From: Pachyseris speciosa
Taxonomy: Eukaryota; Cnidaria; Anthozoa; Scleractinia; Pachyseridae
Direction of reading: 5' to 3'
Length of the DNA stretch: 64,000 nt
Assembly: GCA_016490735.1 (NCBI GenBank)
Contig: JAEMWC010000130.1
Coordinates: 288,501 to 352,500, forward strand
Shown: piece after piece, positions 31,568 through 40,936 of the stretch
How positions within the stretch are numbered: position 1 is the stretch's first letter
How the letters are laid out: every line of letters begins with the position of its first letter
The notes under the pieces: generated by a model
What the model saw: the letters and a program-made list of their open reading frames with translations, nothing else
Told to the model about the DNA's origin: nothing
The model's database searches: none
Position numbers and translations under genes: made by a program

Positions 31568-33545
31568 TTAATTCAAGACGGCTGATATGCGGTTGAAGAG
31601 GGTGAATGGGGCCCAAAATTGGGGCATGCTGAAATCGTGCGCCACTGATGTGGCTGTAAGAAGGTCACTGTCCACTCGGCAAACCATTCCAGGCCAAACG
31701 ACAGGTTTCGAAAACCGGATAGCCCCATTCTGGTAACTGAATAAAAGGGCGTCATTGTTGTAAACGGCCTGATTATTCAAATTTAAATTTCCACACAACA
31801 ATGGCTCTTTGAAAAGGAAGCTGTTCGTGTTGACGTGACTCAACATCGTTACTTCCCCGTTTGCTCCATCGAACAACGAAACATTTCCTTCTTTTACAGG
31901 TTTCCCGTTTAAATCCAAGAAATCACCAAGTTTTGGTTGCCACAAGGAAAACCCATTCAAGTCCAAAGAGGTTTGCATCTCCACTCCCGCGCTGCCCGAG
32001 CTTGGGCTGAACAACTTTTGACCGTCATTGATGATGTTGAAATAATTCAAATCCAAATCTCCTCCCATTTTTGGTTTCACCAATGAATTACCATTCAAAT
32101 CAAGGTTGGCATATACTATTATTTCCCCCTCAGAAAAAGTCAAAACTCTGTCAAAAACATTTGGGTCCAGATCATTATAAAAGCCCAGAGAACCATAAAT
32201 TATCATATGGCCGGTGAGTGTTCTTATCCGCCGCAATCTCCCACGAATATCAATGAAAAGGTAGTTGGGGGTTTGGGTTTTCCTATGAAACAACCTACAT
32301 AAAACTTTTGTCACCTTTCCATGCCTGTTCAAGTCTACCACGTCCGTGACTTCATTGAAGGTTGAGCTTACATCAAGTGTCGAACTTTGAAAGCCGGTGC
32401 TTGGAATGAATTCAAATTTAACTGAATGTGGGTAGCCCTGTTCAATTATAGGAAGTGGAAATAAACTAAAACCAATTCGTGAGTCAAAGGTTGAAAAATC
32501 AAAACCAGACCCGGCTGGTTGTGAAGCGGTGAGTGTGAACTTGTAAGTCTTTTTATTTATCTTGTTGGGCGACCCCCTGAAGTTAACAAGACCTTGAACA
32601 TTAATATTTCTTTCCGAAAAAGATTTGCCCACATCTCCCATGAGATGAGCAAGTTTATTTTCCGCCGGCCAATAACCCCTTGAAACATGTTTGTCAACAT
32701 AATCTTTCGTCACTGCATCGGTTTTGTCAATCGGGTCTTTGAGATGGACAATTTTGTTGTTTCCCACATTAAGATCGCCTGTCATTGCTCGGCTACAATC
32801 CACTTTCAGAAAGGCATCCCCTGGATCATCCACATATTTTTTGTTTACCACATCACCAGGGGCGAAGGGGCTTTCAACGAGATGATTTTTTGTTGTCCCA
32901 TGCTGAGGTTTCCATACATCGGACTTGTACCGTCTCTTCGGAGAAGATACTCATCCACATAATCTTTGTTCACCGCGTCCTTGAGATTGAAGGGGGGGTG
33001 CAAGATTCACGATTGCGTTGTCGTTCATGTTTAAGTCTTGTTGCGCAATCGCGTCGAATTTGGTTTGCAGCCTTTGATCCACATATCTTTTGTTGACGGT
33101 GTTTTCGACAGGCGTGCTGGAATCGACGTCTTTCAAATCTTCAATGGAGTACCCAGCCATATTCGGATCGCCAAGTGCGGGGTCGCTTCCGTTCCGTTTC
33201 AAACAAAGCGCGATTTCGGAGTCGACATAGCTTTTGTTTGTGGCATCGAGAATGTCCTTGGGGTAACCCATTTTGGTGATGAGGTTTTCTCCCATATCCA
33301 TGTTGCCCGTCATCGGAGTGCTCCCGTCGAGTTTGGCAAAAGTGGCCGTGGCATAGCTTTCGCTGACCGCGTCAAGCGGACCAGCCGGCGGACCCAGATT
33401 CTCAATCGGGTGTCCCCCCGCGTCAAGAGGACCGGTCATTGGGGTGCTGCCATCTCGCTGCACAAAACTCCCGTCGGTTTCCCCCCAGCCCCCACATGTC
33501 TTCTGAAAGTTCCAGGCCTTTTTGCAAACCACCCCATATACATTT
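31568..33545 (-). pseudogene. Tail-fibre-like repeat protein, unit A
   Basis: The N-terminal part consists of tandem repeats of about 45 residues with the frame D-G-S-x-PMTG-x-LD-x-GG-x-I-x-x-L-x-x-P-x-D-A-V-x-x-x-YV: for example DGSTPMTGPLDAGGHPIENL, then KLDGSTPMTGNMDMGENLIT, then TNKSYVDSEIALCLKRNGS. This is the beta-helical repeat of phage long tail fibres. The C-terminal ORF (32851-31568, 427 codons) has two more repeats, then a unique region and Leu-Asn-rich LDLNG-type repeats. A 7-G run near 32991-32997 (6 in unit B) and a second shift near 32870 break the frame, and the two lesions compensate. The start codon is not clear. A likely role is host recognition. Confidence 0.75.
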
Positions 33546-33557
33546 TGAAATAATTTT

Positions 33558-33980
33558 TCACCCAGGCAACTCGAAACCGTAAATGAGAGACAAAAAATGT
33601 TTCGGTTGGCTGCTGGAAGACAAAGACGAAACGTAAACTGCACTGACAGTGAAAGTTTCATAAGCGCCGACGGATTGAGGGAGGGGGGAATCCACTTTTC
33701 CCTTCGCGCCAGTCAACCTTTTCATGTGACTTTGCCCCTTGTATTCCGTCAAAAGCATGAGCTGCGTTCTTGACGGAAGGGCGGGCGTTATTTCGTACCA
33801 CACAAAGGTCGGTTTCGCCTGGCCAGGAATCAACACCCTGGGTGATCCACCATTAAAGCTGCCGCTCGCTCTCGTTGTGTTTTCTGGAAAAACAACCGAG
33901 CCCAGCAGATGAAAAAATGTTGGGGCAGCGGAGGATTGCGTTGTTTGCGCGTCCGCGCGGGTCACAGGGCTTGCTTCAAA
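33558..33980 (-). pseudogene. Unknown beta-rich protein between fibre and ATPase, unit A
   Basis: The 135-codon ORF reads FFHLLGSVVFPENTTRASGS ... ITPALPSRTQLMLLTEYKG ... ETFTVSAVYVSSL. It is rich in Ser/Thr/Val, without Cys or helices, and could be a small jelly-roll or fibre-accessory protein. The unit B copy is 145 codons. The start is uncertain: a leader GGGGTGGTTTGCAAA lies directly upstream (about 33984-33998), as it does before the fibre gene. I do not recognise the family. Confidence 0.5.
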
Positions 33981-34001
33981 CCTCTTTGCAAACCACCCCT
34001 A

Positions 34002-34644
34002 TTATATTGTTTCATCGAAATTTTTCTTTATCAGTTTCCTAGGCTTGTCTTGGTACAAGGAGGAAAACTTCTTCTCGGTGGCGCGATCCAGCAGGCCGCG
34101 GGGTACCCCCAGCCCCCTGTCGGCGATTTGATTGTTCTCACTCGGGGAGGGGAAGCTGAACACGCAGAAATGGGTGCAGTTGTCCCGAATGTTTTTTGGG
34201 GTCTCGAAGAAGCTCTGGGAGAGATAAATGACACTGCAATTTCGGTGCCGACCGAGGATGAAATATTTTGTGATGTTGGTTTGGTTTTTGTCACAAACCA
34301 AGTCGTCAAACACAACAATTTTTTGGTTGTCTAGCGGCATCTCCTCAAGGAGAATTATTTCGTCGCCAGGGAAAGCCTCGATGACTTCGTATCCTACCTT
34401 GGTGTTGATGTTTTCGCCAAAGTCCTGCAAAAGGGCTTGGTACTTGTGCTGGTGGAGGTTTTTCGAGAAGAGAAAAATCTTGTCGAACTCCAACAGCTCG
34501 TACAGTGTGTGCAGCAAGATGTCGTCTTGCTGAATTGCTCGGCCCGCAGATCAACATTCTGAAAACGTCGTCGGGCATGGCCGGATGTCCCTGCCGGAAA
34601 CTGTTGGTGGCAGTGACGTCGGGATCATAATTTGGGATTCTCAT
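34002..34644 (-). pseudogene. Packaging ATPase (A32/FtsK-HerA type), unit A
   Basis: It would pump DNA into the capsid. The ATG at 34642-34644 starts MRIPNYDPDVTATNSF, RQGHPAMPDDVFRMLICGPS, where the Walker A motif begins. A frameshift near 34540 destroys it. The second ORF (34517-34002) carries FDKIFLFSKNLHQHKYQAL, Walker B KIVVFDDLVCDKNQ, the sensor-like NCSVIYLSQSF, and a C-terminus ending in a basic LIKKNFDETI tail. The start faces the next gene: ATPase and the acidic protein start codons are 36 bp apart on opposite strands. Confidence 0.85.
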
Positions 34645-34680
34645 TTTTTTTCCTCTTTATATACAGGCGAGAAAAGCGTC

Positions 34681-35625
34681 ATGTCACTGAAGAAATGGCG
34701 ACAAAAGGCAGAGGCCGAAGCTGAGGTTGAAAAGCAGGAGGACGAAATCCGCCGGCAGTTCAAAATGAACAAAATCGCGAAAGAGTTCGGCCGGGTCGAG
34801 GCTGAAAAGCGTTTCAAACCGATCACGACCAGGTTGGACAGAGGTTTGCCGGCACCCACGAAAGAGGTGACCGGCCCCGACTACGGGATGGCGGAGTTCG
34901 ACCGGATCAACCCGTTCGATTGGGACGATTTCATGCCGGACCGTGAAACACCACCACCGTCACCAGCCTCTGAAGAAGAAGAGTTTTTTCCACCACCACC
35001 ACCGGAAGAGGCCACCAGCGAAGCTGAAGCTTCCCTCCCACCACCCCCGCGCCAAACCTGGGAGGAACCGGTGGTGACGGGCTTGCTCGAAGGGACCAGC
35101 GAAACGATCTACCGGCTCCTCACACAGTACGGGGACGACCCCAACTACAGAGTGAAAAAGAAAGGTTCCCCGTTTTACGGGTATTCAGTGGCAGATCTTC
35201 GAAGAGTCCAAGAAGAAATTTATGACCGCCGAAGCGGGGGACGGCGGGAGTTGTCGCCACAGCAGCTGCAAGAGGGAAAAAAGGGGTTGAAAAAAACAAG
35301 AGCCAAAGAACCCTCAACTTTGGAACAGGCCATTTTGGCACGACGCCCCGCCATTGAAATTCAGGAGGAGGAAGAAGAGGACCCTGAATTATTCCCCGAA
35401 TGGGAGCCTGAATGGGAAGACTTGGAATTGGAGGGGAGCGGCTTTGGAAAGACCGCCAGAAACGTGATTAACCGACTGCATGTGGCCATCGGCTCGTTGA
35501 AAGCCGGAAACAGTTCGACAAAGCTCCGCAAAGAGATTGCTTCTTTGGTTGAAAAGCTCCTCCAGCTCGGTGCCATCAATGAAATTCAAAAGCAAGAAAT
35601 TTTGAAGAACTACATACGGAGGTGA
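34681..35625 (+). CDS. Acidic/proline-rich virion-associated candidate, unit A (open)
   Basis: This is the largest open structural-region gene of unit A: 314 codons from the ATG at 34681. Segments: a charged N-terminal helix (KKWRQKAEAEAEVEKQEDEI), an acidic/proline-rich middle (PPPSPASEEEEFFPPPPPEE), a short conserved patch (NYRVKKKGSPFYGYSVADLR), and a C-terminal helical domain (GNSSTKLRKEIASLVEKLLQ). A C-terminal domain with AGN-x-S-x-K-x-R-x-E is common in cnidarian Polintons, always next to the capsid genes. Function is unknown; I infer a virion or assembly protein. TATATAC lies 18 bases before the ATG. The stop TGA is one base from the penton ATG. Confidence 0.65.
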   Translation: MSLKKWRQKAEAEAEVEKQEDEIRRQFKMNKIAKEFGRVEAEKRFKPITTRLDRGLPAPTKEVTGPDYGMAEFDRINPFDWDDFMPDRETPPPSPASEEEEFFPPPPPEEATSEAEASLPPPPRQTWEEPVVTGLLEGTSETIYRLLTQYGDDPNYRVKKKGSPFYGYSVADLRRVQEEIYDRRSGGRRELSPQQLQEGKKGLKKTRAKEPSTLEQAILARRPAIEIQEEEEEDPELFPEWEPEWEDLELEGSGFGKTARNVINRLHVAIGSLKAGNSSTKLRKEIASLVEKLLQLGAINEIQKQEILKNYIRR

Positions 35626-35626
35626 A

Positions 35627-36413
35627 ATGTTTCATCTACTGCTCGAGTCGAGTCTCGCAAAGCTGCAGCGCAACGGCGCCAACCAAAAGTCGCACGACTT
35701 CCAGATCGTCTTCAACCCACCAATCATACTCGACAGCGGTCGAAGCTATGAAGCGGCGCTCGACAGCCTCATCACCATGAGCTACTCCTGGTACAACGTC
35801 GCGACCGAATACGGAAACAATGAGTTCAGGTGGCGAAAGAATGGAGAGGCTTGGAAAGTATAGACCCTTTCTGATGGAATGTATGATTACACCGACATCA
35901 ACCGTTTCCTGCAAACCAACACCGGTTTTGTCGACCCTACTGCGGCAGAAAAGAAACACATCTACAGTATGTACTTCGATTATGCCATCACCCGGGTCGT
36001 GATCGGGGTGGCGACGGGGTATGAACTCGATTTCAATATTGGTGATTTCGGGAAACTTCTTGGTTTCAACCCACAGGTTTTGTCGGGCGCCACGACCTTC
36101 ACGGGCGACAGGGAATCCAACATCACGCGAAGCGTCGACTGGGTGTTCCTGCATTGCGACCTGATCACGCGGGCGGGCAAACGAAATTCCAAGTGATATT
36201 TTGTTCACCTTCTCCACGGCCAACCTCAACCCCAGCTTCCCTTTCACGAAAGAACTCCTCCGCCCCAAGTTCCACCCGGTCAACAGATCACGAATCGACG
36301 CGGTGAGAATCAGAGTGACCGACGGAAAGAACAACATCCTCAACCTCAACAACGCGCCTGTGGCAATCGATCTCATAATGCGGGAGATTTCTCCAAGAGT
36401 GTTTTTCGTATGA
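35627..36413 (+). pseudogene. Minor capsid protein (penton, single jelly roll), unit A
   Basis: Starts MFHLLLESSLAKLQRNG one base after the previous stop. It continues with FQIVFNPPIILDSGRSYEAA and SYSWYNVATEYGNNEFRW. The C-terminal block, DAVRIRVTDGKNNILNLNNA and PVAIDLIMREI, is typical of Polinton penton proteins, which occupy the capsid vertices. Lesions: an in-frame TAG at 35861-35863 (unit B has Leu there), and a frameshift near 36180-36190 at a GCGGGCGGGC tract. The latter position is also shifted in unit B. Transcribed with its neighbours on the plus strand. Confidence 0.75.
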
Positions 36414-36436
36414 ATATTTCCGTATGGAAATACACC

Positions 36437-36685
36437 ATGAACCGACCGAGCGAGTGGATGAAATTTTACGACGCGCACACTGGCCGTTACCGATTCAGGC
36501 ACAAAGGGTCGGGTGTTGTCCGTGACACCCTCATGTCCATTGGCAAACAGCTCAAGAAAGCGGTTGCGCCGGCGCTGAAAAAAGTTGCAACACAAACCGC
36601 CGCAAAGGCTGCCGAAAAGGCGGCCCAGGCGCTCACCGCAAAGGCAACCGAGATGGGCAGCAAAAAAATACGTCAACTGTTGTAA
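36437..36685 (+). CDS. Small cationic helical protein, unit A
   Basis: 82 codons from the ATG at 36437, which is 10 bases after an AAATACACC box. The N-terminus is MNRPSEWMKFYDAHTGRYRF. The C-terminus is an Ala/Lys amphipathic stretch with KKVATQTAAKAAEKAAQALT and KKIRQLL. A candidate virion DNA-binding or membrane-active peptide by analogy with adenovirus core/pVI-like proteins (inference only). Open and almost identical in unit B, although its neighbours are broken. Confidence 0.55.
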   Translation: MNRPSEWMKFYDAHTGRYRFRHKGSGVVRDTLMSIGKQLKKAVAPALKKVATQTAAKAAEKAAQALTAKATEMGSKKIRQLL

Positions 36686-36888
36686 AGCCGCGCAGCGAAA
36701 CACAAACAGGCTTCGACTTCGCGCCCGAATCCCACCGCCTCGCGCCCCAAAATGGATGCGATGGCTCAACTTAGTCAAATTTTGGCAAACCAACTTTGAA
36801 ACATCCTGCCTTGTGGAGCAGGGAAAACTTCTCCTTCCTTTAAACATCTCTGCTTCGTGCAGAAAATTTTTTGGTTGTGTATACTGCG

Positions 36889-38127
36889 ATGTTCAGGACG
36901 CCCCGCTTGCTTGACAAAGTGGATTTCCTCCAATTCCAACTGAACAGCCCGCCCACGTTGCCGGGAAACGGGCAGACACAAACCAAAGGTGGGTTGGTGA
37001 TCGATGTGAAAGACCGAGACGTCATTCTCGACTGGTACAACGCTTATTTCCGGGTGGAGTACGAGCTGCAAGTGAAGGTCGACATGGCGTCGGCGCCGGT
37101 CAACGACTCCTTCTCCCTCATTCAGGCTTTAAAGGTGAAATCGACCGGAAAAGTCCTTTACGAAGCCAACGGTGTTCACAAAGTCCTTTTCATTAAAAAA
37201 CCTGTTGGAATTCTCCGATGAATACGCGTGAAGTGTGGCAAAAGATGAGTTCTGGTATCTCGACAAGGACAACACCACTGCGACCAACCTTGCAATCAGG
37301 GCACGCCCGCTTCTTTCGAAGGGCGACCCCCAAAAGACAGTCAAAACAATAATCCCTCTCAAAAGCTATTCGTTCTTCTAGGAGCTGTCTGACAAACTTC
37401 TCCCTCCAATGCAGCTTCAGTTTGAAGTGCGGCTGCAGGATGATTCTGAGTTGCTTTTCGGAGGCGCCGCCGACGCCAACCATCGGATTGTCGTCAGGCT
37501 GTTCAAACTGTGGGTTCCGAAGTTGATGTTTTCGCCAGAGGGGCATAAGGCTGTGAATGAAAACTTTCTGAGGCCCATTAAGCGGCGCTACATGAAGGAG
37601 ACGCTGGTTCCCGGCACTAACAGACGGGACGCTGGAGGACAATGGTTGATAAGCCCGGGGGTCAGAAAATTGAAGCATGTGTTCGTTTTTATCCAAAAGG
37701 CGGCGAGCGTGGTGGTGGAAGGGGGTGTTGCCACAGCCAACCCCTATGTCTTCCACACCTTCGCGCTCGATGGTGGGGCGAAACTTGCAACTTGCCGCCT
37801 TCAGTATGGGTCGACCTTTTATCCTGAGCTGGAGTACTATGGAGAAGATCAAATCCGGATACGCGCGACCTGATCGAATAAAGCTACAGAAGAAACGATG
37901 TCAACACCGGAACCCAGCTGAACGTGGCCAATTATTCAACGCTTTATCCTGTCGTCGACTTCGATCTTCGACCGACAAAGGAGAGCATGACTGGGGATGA
38001 GAAAAAGCTGGTTTTGCACTACCGCATGAACCAAGCCACCACGGCCGATTATTGCCTGTTTGCCGCTGTCCTGAATGAGGAAGAGGTCGTCATAAAACAG
38101 ATAGGTAACGAGTTGGTTGTTGTTTAA
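36889..38127 (+). pseudogene. Major capsid protein (hexon, double jelly roll), unit A
   Basis: It would form the capsomer trimer. The ATG at 36889 lies 9 bases after GTATACTGC. Blocks: LLDKVDFLQFQL, GGLVIDVKDRDVILDWYNAY, ALKVKSTGKVLYEANGVHKV (first jelly roll); LQFEVRLQDDSELLF, HRIVVRLFKLWVPKLMF (second); and the C-terminal DLRPTKESMTGDEKK ... LFAAVLNEEEVVIKQIGNEL, the most typical Polinton hexon ending. Lesions: an A-run shift near 37198, an in-frame TAG at about 37379, and a shift near 37866. The length of roughly 410 codons is a little short for the family. Confidence 0.85.
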
Positions 38128-38189
38128 GATGCACTTGTGCGGATTGCTCGGCTTTGGAAATTTTTGTTCTCTGATATAAGATGCCAACT

Positions 38190-38884
38190 GTGTAACACCC
38201 ATTCAAAATCGCTCTGGCGGAGGGCCAAAGAGACAGTCTCGCGAAGGCAGCAAAAGAAAGAACGGTTGTGACTCTGCGCGTCAGGCCGGCACAAATTGGA
38301 AATGGCGACAACCTTTTGTTGACCGCCACGCAAATAAACCGACTGAAAAAGGCCGCCAGCGCTGGCCGTGGCGCGGATATCGCGATAAGCAAGACGTAAA
38401 TGGCGAAAACAATGCAAAGCGGCGGCAACCTCTTGTCTGCGGCGCTCAGTCTGGGCCAGGCTCTCGCCCCCTCGGTCGGAAAAGCTTTGGGACTGGCCGG
38501 TCTCACCTTCGGCGCGGAAAAGGTTTTGAAAACGATTTTCGGAAAGGGTTTGGCCCCCAGAAGGTGGAGTTGTACAAACTCACACGAATGCTGTCCCCCG
38601 ACCAGAAAAAGATGATTGAAAAATATCTTGTCGGAAACGGCGCGGTCCGTGCTGGCGGCGCCACACAGTACGGTGGGTTCCTTGGCATGCTGGCTTCCAT
38701 CGGGGTGCCTCTCGCCATAAGCCTTGTCCAAAAGATGCTGGGAAAGGGCATGCAGGTGGGTCCGTCGCGATCGAGGCGTTCCGCTCTTCCCGCCTTCCTC
38801 CACCACCCACTCCATCGGGGACTGGAATGCAAATGCGCCCCCCACAATTCTTCGGTCGCCGGGAAGACTGGGAACGTCCAATGA
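38190..38884 (+). pseudogene. Cationic glycine-rich virion protein (pX/pVI-like), unit A
   Basis: One protein in two halves. The N-terminal half (38190-38396) reads HPFKIALAEGQRDSL ... DNLLLTATQINRLKKA ... DIAISKT, after a stop at codon 2. A TAA at 38397-38399 (CAA in unit B) then precedes MAKTMQSGGNLLSAALSL and AEKVLKTIFGKG. After a frameshift near 38550 come MLSPDQKKMIEKYLVGNG, GGFLGMLASIGVPLAISLVQ and KMLGKGMQVGPSRSRR. The hydrophobic GG-x-LGML helix followed by a basic tail resembles membrane-active or core proteins near Polinton capsid genes. The fused form in unit B shows that the stop here is a mutation. Confidence 0.7.
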
Positions 38885-38905
38885 CCGGTCGGGGTAAAAA
38901 AAAAA

Positions 38906-39355
38906 GTGAAGTTCAAGGATGTGCCCCTTTCCAACGTTGACCTAATGAATTGGTGTGAATATCTCGGCATTCCACTCAAGGGCATCATCTCCCGCAATGA
39001 GGTCAAACCCCCGCACCATTCGACTTGCATTATCAATCTGGACGATTTCGGAAGTTTGGGCACACATTGGGTTTGCTGTTGGAAGGGAAAAGAAGACATG
39101 GAATATTTCGACTCCTCCGGAATGCCTCCCTTAGATGAGTGGGAACAGGAAATGCGAAAGTTGGGCCACAAAACCTTTCTTCACAATGACAACCAAATCC
39201 AATGGATCGGGAGTGTGAGGTGTAGGTATTTCTGCCTGCTTTTCCCCAATGAACGCAACAAAGGCACGAGTTACAAAGACATTCTGAAAATGGTTTCTGA
39301 CGATGAGCATGACAACGAGCAAGTTGTGAAAAATTATTTCATGAATATACCTTGA
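38906..39355 (+). CDS. Adenain-like cysteine protease, unit A (open frame)
   Basis: A maturation protease of the adenovirus family. The frame of 149 codons begins KFKDVPLSNVDLMNWCEYLG. Catalytic candidates: His in FGSLGTHWVCCWKG, Asp in DMEYFDSSGMPP, Gln in NDNQIQWIG and Cys in SVRCRYFCLLF. Family members usually have Cys-Gly at the nucleophile; here it is Cys-Arg in both units. The C-terminus ends YFMNIP. In this copy the initiating codon is GTG (unit B has ATG), so the start was probably lost by one substitution. The family is usually 140-200 residues, so the length is normal. Confidence 0.85.
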   Translation: MKFKDVPLSNVDLMNWCEYLGIPLKGIISRNEVKPPHHSTCIINLDDFGSLGTHWVCCWKGKEDMEYFDSSGMPPLDEWEQEMRKLGHKTFLHNDNQIQWIGSVRCRYFCLLFPNERNKGTSYKDILKMVSDDEHDNEQVVKNYFMNIP

Positions 39356-39358
39356 CCA

Positions 39359-40149
39359 GTGGCTAATTGGTATTGTGTACGGGACAAACGCAAATAACCG
39401 AATGTTCCTGGGTCTGAAACAGTTGTCATGACCAAAAACAACCGGAAAATTGGAAAAGCCAAGTGCGCGATTTGTGGAATAACCAAAACCCACTTCTTGC
39501 CAGGAAACTGACGGGGCCCTCTCATGCAGAGGGCGCTGGTGTTTTGACTGACCTTGCGGGCACTGCGCTCGACTTCACTTTGCAACATGGAGTTCCCTTC
39601 CTCGCGAAAAAGGGGGTTGAAATGGGAAGGTATTACACCTCGGAGGCAATGCGCAACAAACAGCTCCAGAAAAGGGCCATCAACTACGGGCTGCGCAAAG
39701 CCACCCCGGTGTTGGAAAAGGTCGACAGCGAGCTGCTGAACCAACTTTCCAGGAAGGTACGCCCCAACATCCGTTACAAAACCGACAGACCCGATCTCGA
39801 CGGACGGGGCATCCCTGTTCCCTTTCCCTTCGTCGATTTCAAAAAACTGTGGAGTATCATCTCCGACCCCAAGCTTTTCAAAGGCCCTGAAGTTTCAGCA
39901 AAAGAGGGGCGCGCGATGGTGGCCGAATACAAACGCCAATACGCGGACTACAAGCGGCAAGGCGGCACCGGCAGCTACGGCTCTTGGCTAAAATGGAAGG
40001 GCTATGGTGCTGGCATTGGGAGTCTTTTTGATCCCCGTTTTGTTTCACAAGGGGTGTTGGTGCCCAAGTTTGCGACTGACACAAAGTTCTTGAAAGCTTT
40101 CGGCAAAGCCCTTCCCCAACACCACGGTTTTACAGATGTTCTCAAGTAA
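39359..40149 (+). pseudogene. Zinc-ribbon plus helical protein, unit A
   Basis: The first frame starts (GTG for ATG) ANWYCVRDKRK, has a stop near 39395, then gives KAKCAICGITKTHFLPG, half of a two-CxxC ribbon. A frameshift at about 39508 leads into the long frame GVLTDLAGTALDFTLQHGVP, FLAKKGVEMGRYYTSEAMRN, and RKVRPNIRYKTDRPDLDGRG. This organisation (C-x2-C ribbon, then a Gly/Ala helix, then KVRPN-x-RYKTDR) recurs in cnidarian Polintons; function is unknown to me. From 39806 to 40149 there is an extra region (KEGRAMVAEYKRQYADYKRQ, GSYGSWLKWKGYGAGIG) that unit B lacks. Scraps of the real C-terminus continue to about 40290. Confidence 0.6.
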
Positions 40150-40320
40150 ACCGTGCGAAACTACTACGGATCGCGGGTGGACATCCATGCACTGATTGGG
40201 AAACTGCCGGCGCCAAAAAAAGGTGGACCCTCGAAAACGAAAGCGAAACGCTATCAACATGAAAGAAAAAATTTGTTTTGGGAGTTTCAAACCAGGGTTT
40301 CTAATCTCTCTTTCGAAAGT
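40150..40320 (+). pseudogene. C-terminal scrap of the zinc-ribbon/helical protein, unit A
   Basis: VDIHALIGKLPAPKKG here matches VDVHELIGKLPETKKG of unit B, and the words around 40235-40270 match the last codons of the unit B gene (RNAINMKEK). The roughly 250 bp between those points in unit B is deleted here. Confidence 0.55.
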
Positions 40321-40560
40321 TCAATTAACACTCGTCGAAACTCCTTCTGAACTTCTTCTTCCAATGTTTTTTGGGGAAACATAATTCACCTGCAAGGGAC
40401 GCCATGATCCAACACAGTGCGAACATTGGCGTTGTATCCAAGGGTAAACATAATTCATAACCCACTTTTGTTTAATATCCTCAACTTCGTACCACTGACA
40501 CAACACATGGTGCCGATTTTTTGACCAACAGGCCCAATAACACCCCTTCCTCCTGTAGGT
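40321..40560 (-). pseudogene. Cys-rich accessory gene remnant, unit A
   Basis: The minus strand reads VLCQWYEVEDIKQKWVMNYV and then SHCVGSW, a close match to VLCQWCEMEDIEEKWVMDNV of the unit B gene at 54925-55302. Its N-terminal half is missing: at about 40557 it joins the polymerase fragment. The join marks the boundary between units A and B. Confidence 0.65.
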
Positions 40561-40936
40561 GTGGCATTTGCCACAACTGGCATATGAAAAGCTAATCGAA
40601 GCCTTGGAGCGTCAAACAAACGTTGTTTACACAAAAGATGAAATGGTCGTCGACCGAGCGTTGCGCAGCTTCTTCTTCTCTGACCTTGACGAAATCGGGG
40701 AGGCGTACGAGCTGGAAAGTCGGAAACCAAAAATCACAATCTGAAGGCCATTCCAGGTTGGAATTGCAGTGTACCAGCTGGCCAAGCTCCGAATGCTCGA
40801 GTTTTACTTTGACTTCGTGGACAGGTTCGTGGACCGCCGCCACTTCGAGTTGATCCAGATGGACACAGACAGCAACTACATGGCGATCTCGAGCACAAAG
40901 CCGGAAGAAGTCATCAAACCAGAGATGAGAGCGCAA

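Noticed and set aside
33038..33553. 171-codon plus-strand ORF, also present at 46954-47466
   Set aside because: Shadow of the fibre repeats on the opposite strand. Repeat periodicity makes it open; it has no independent family features.
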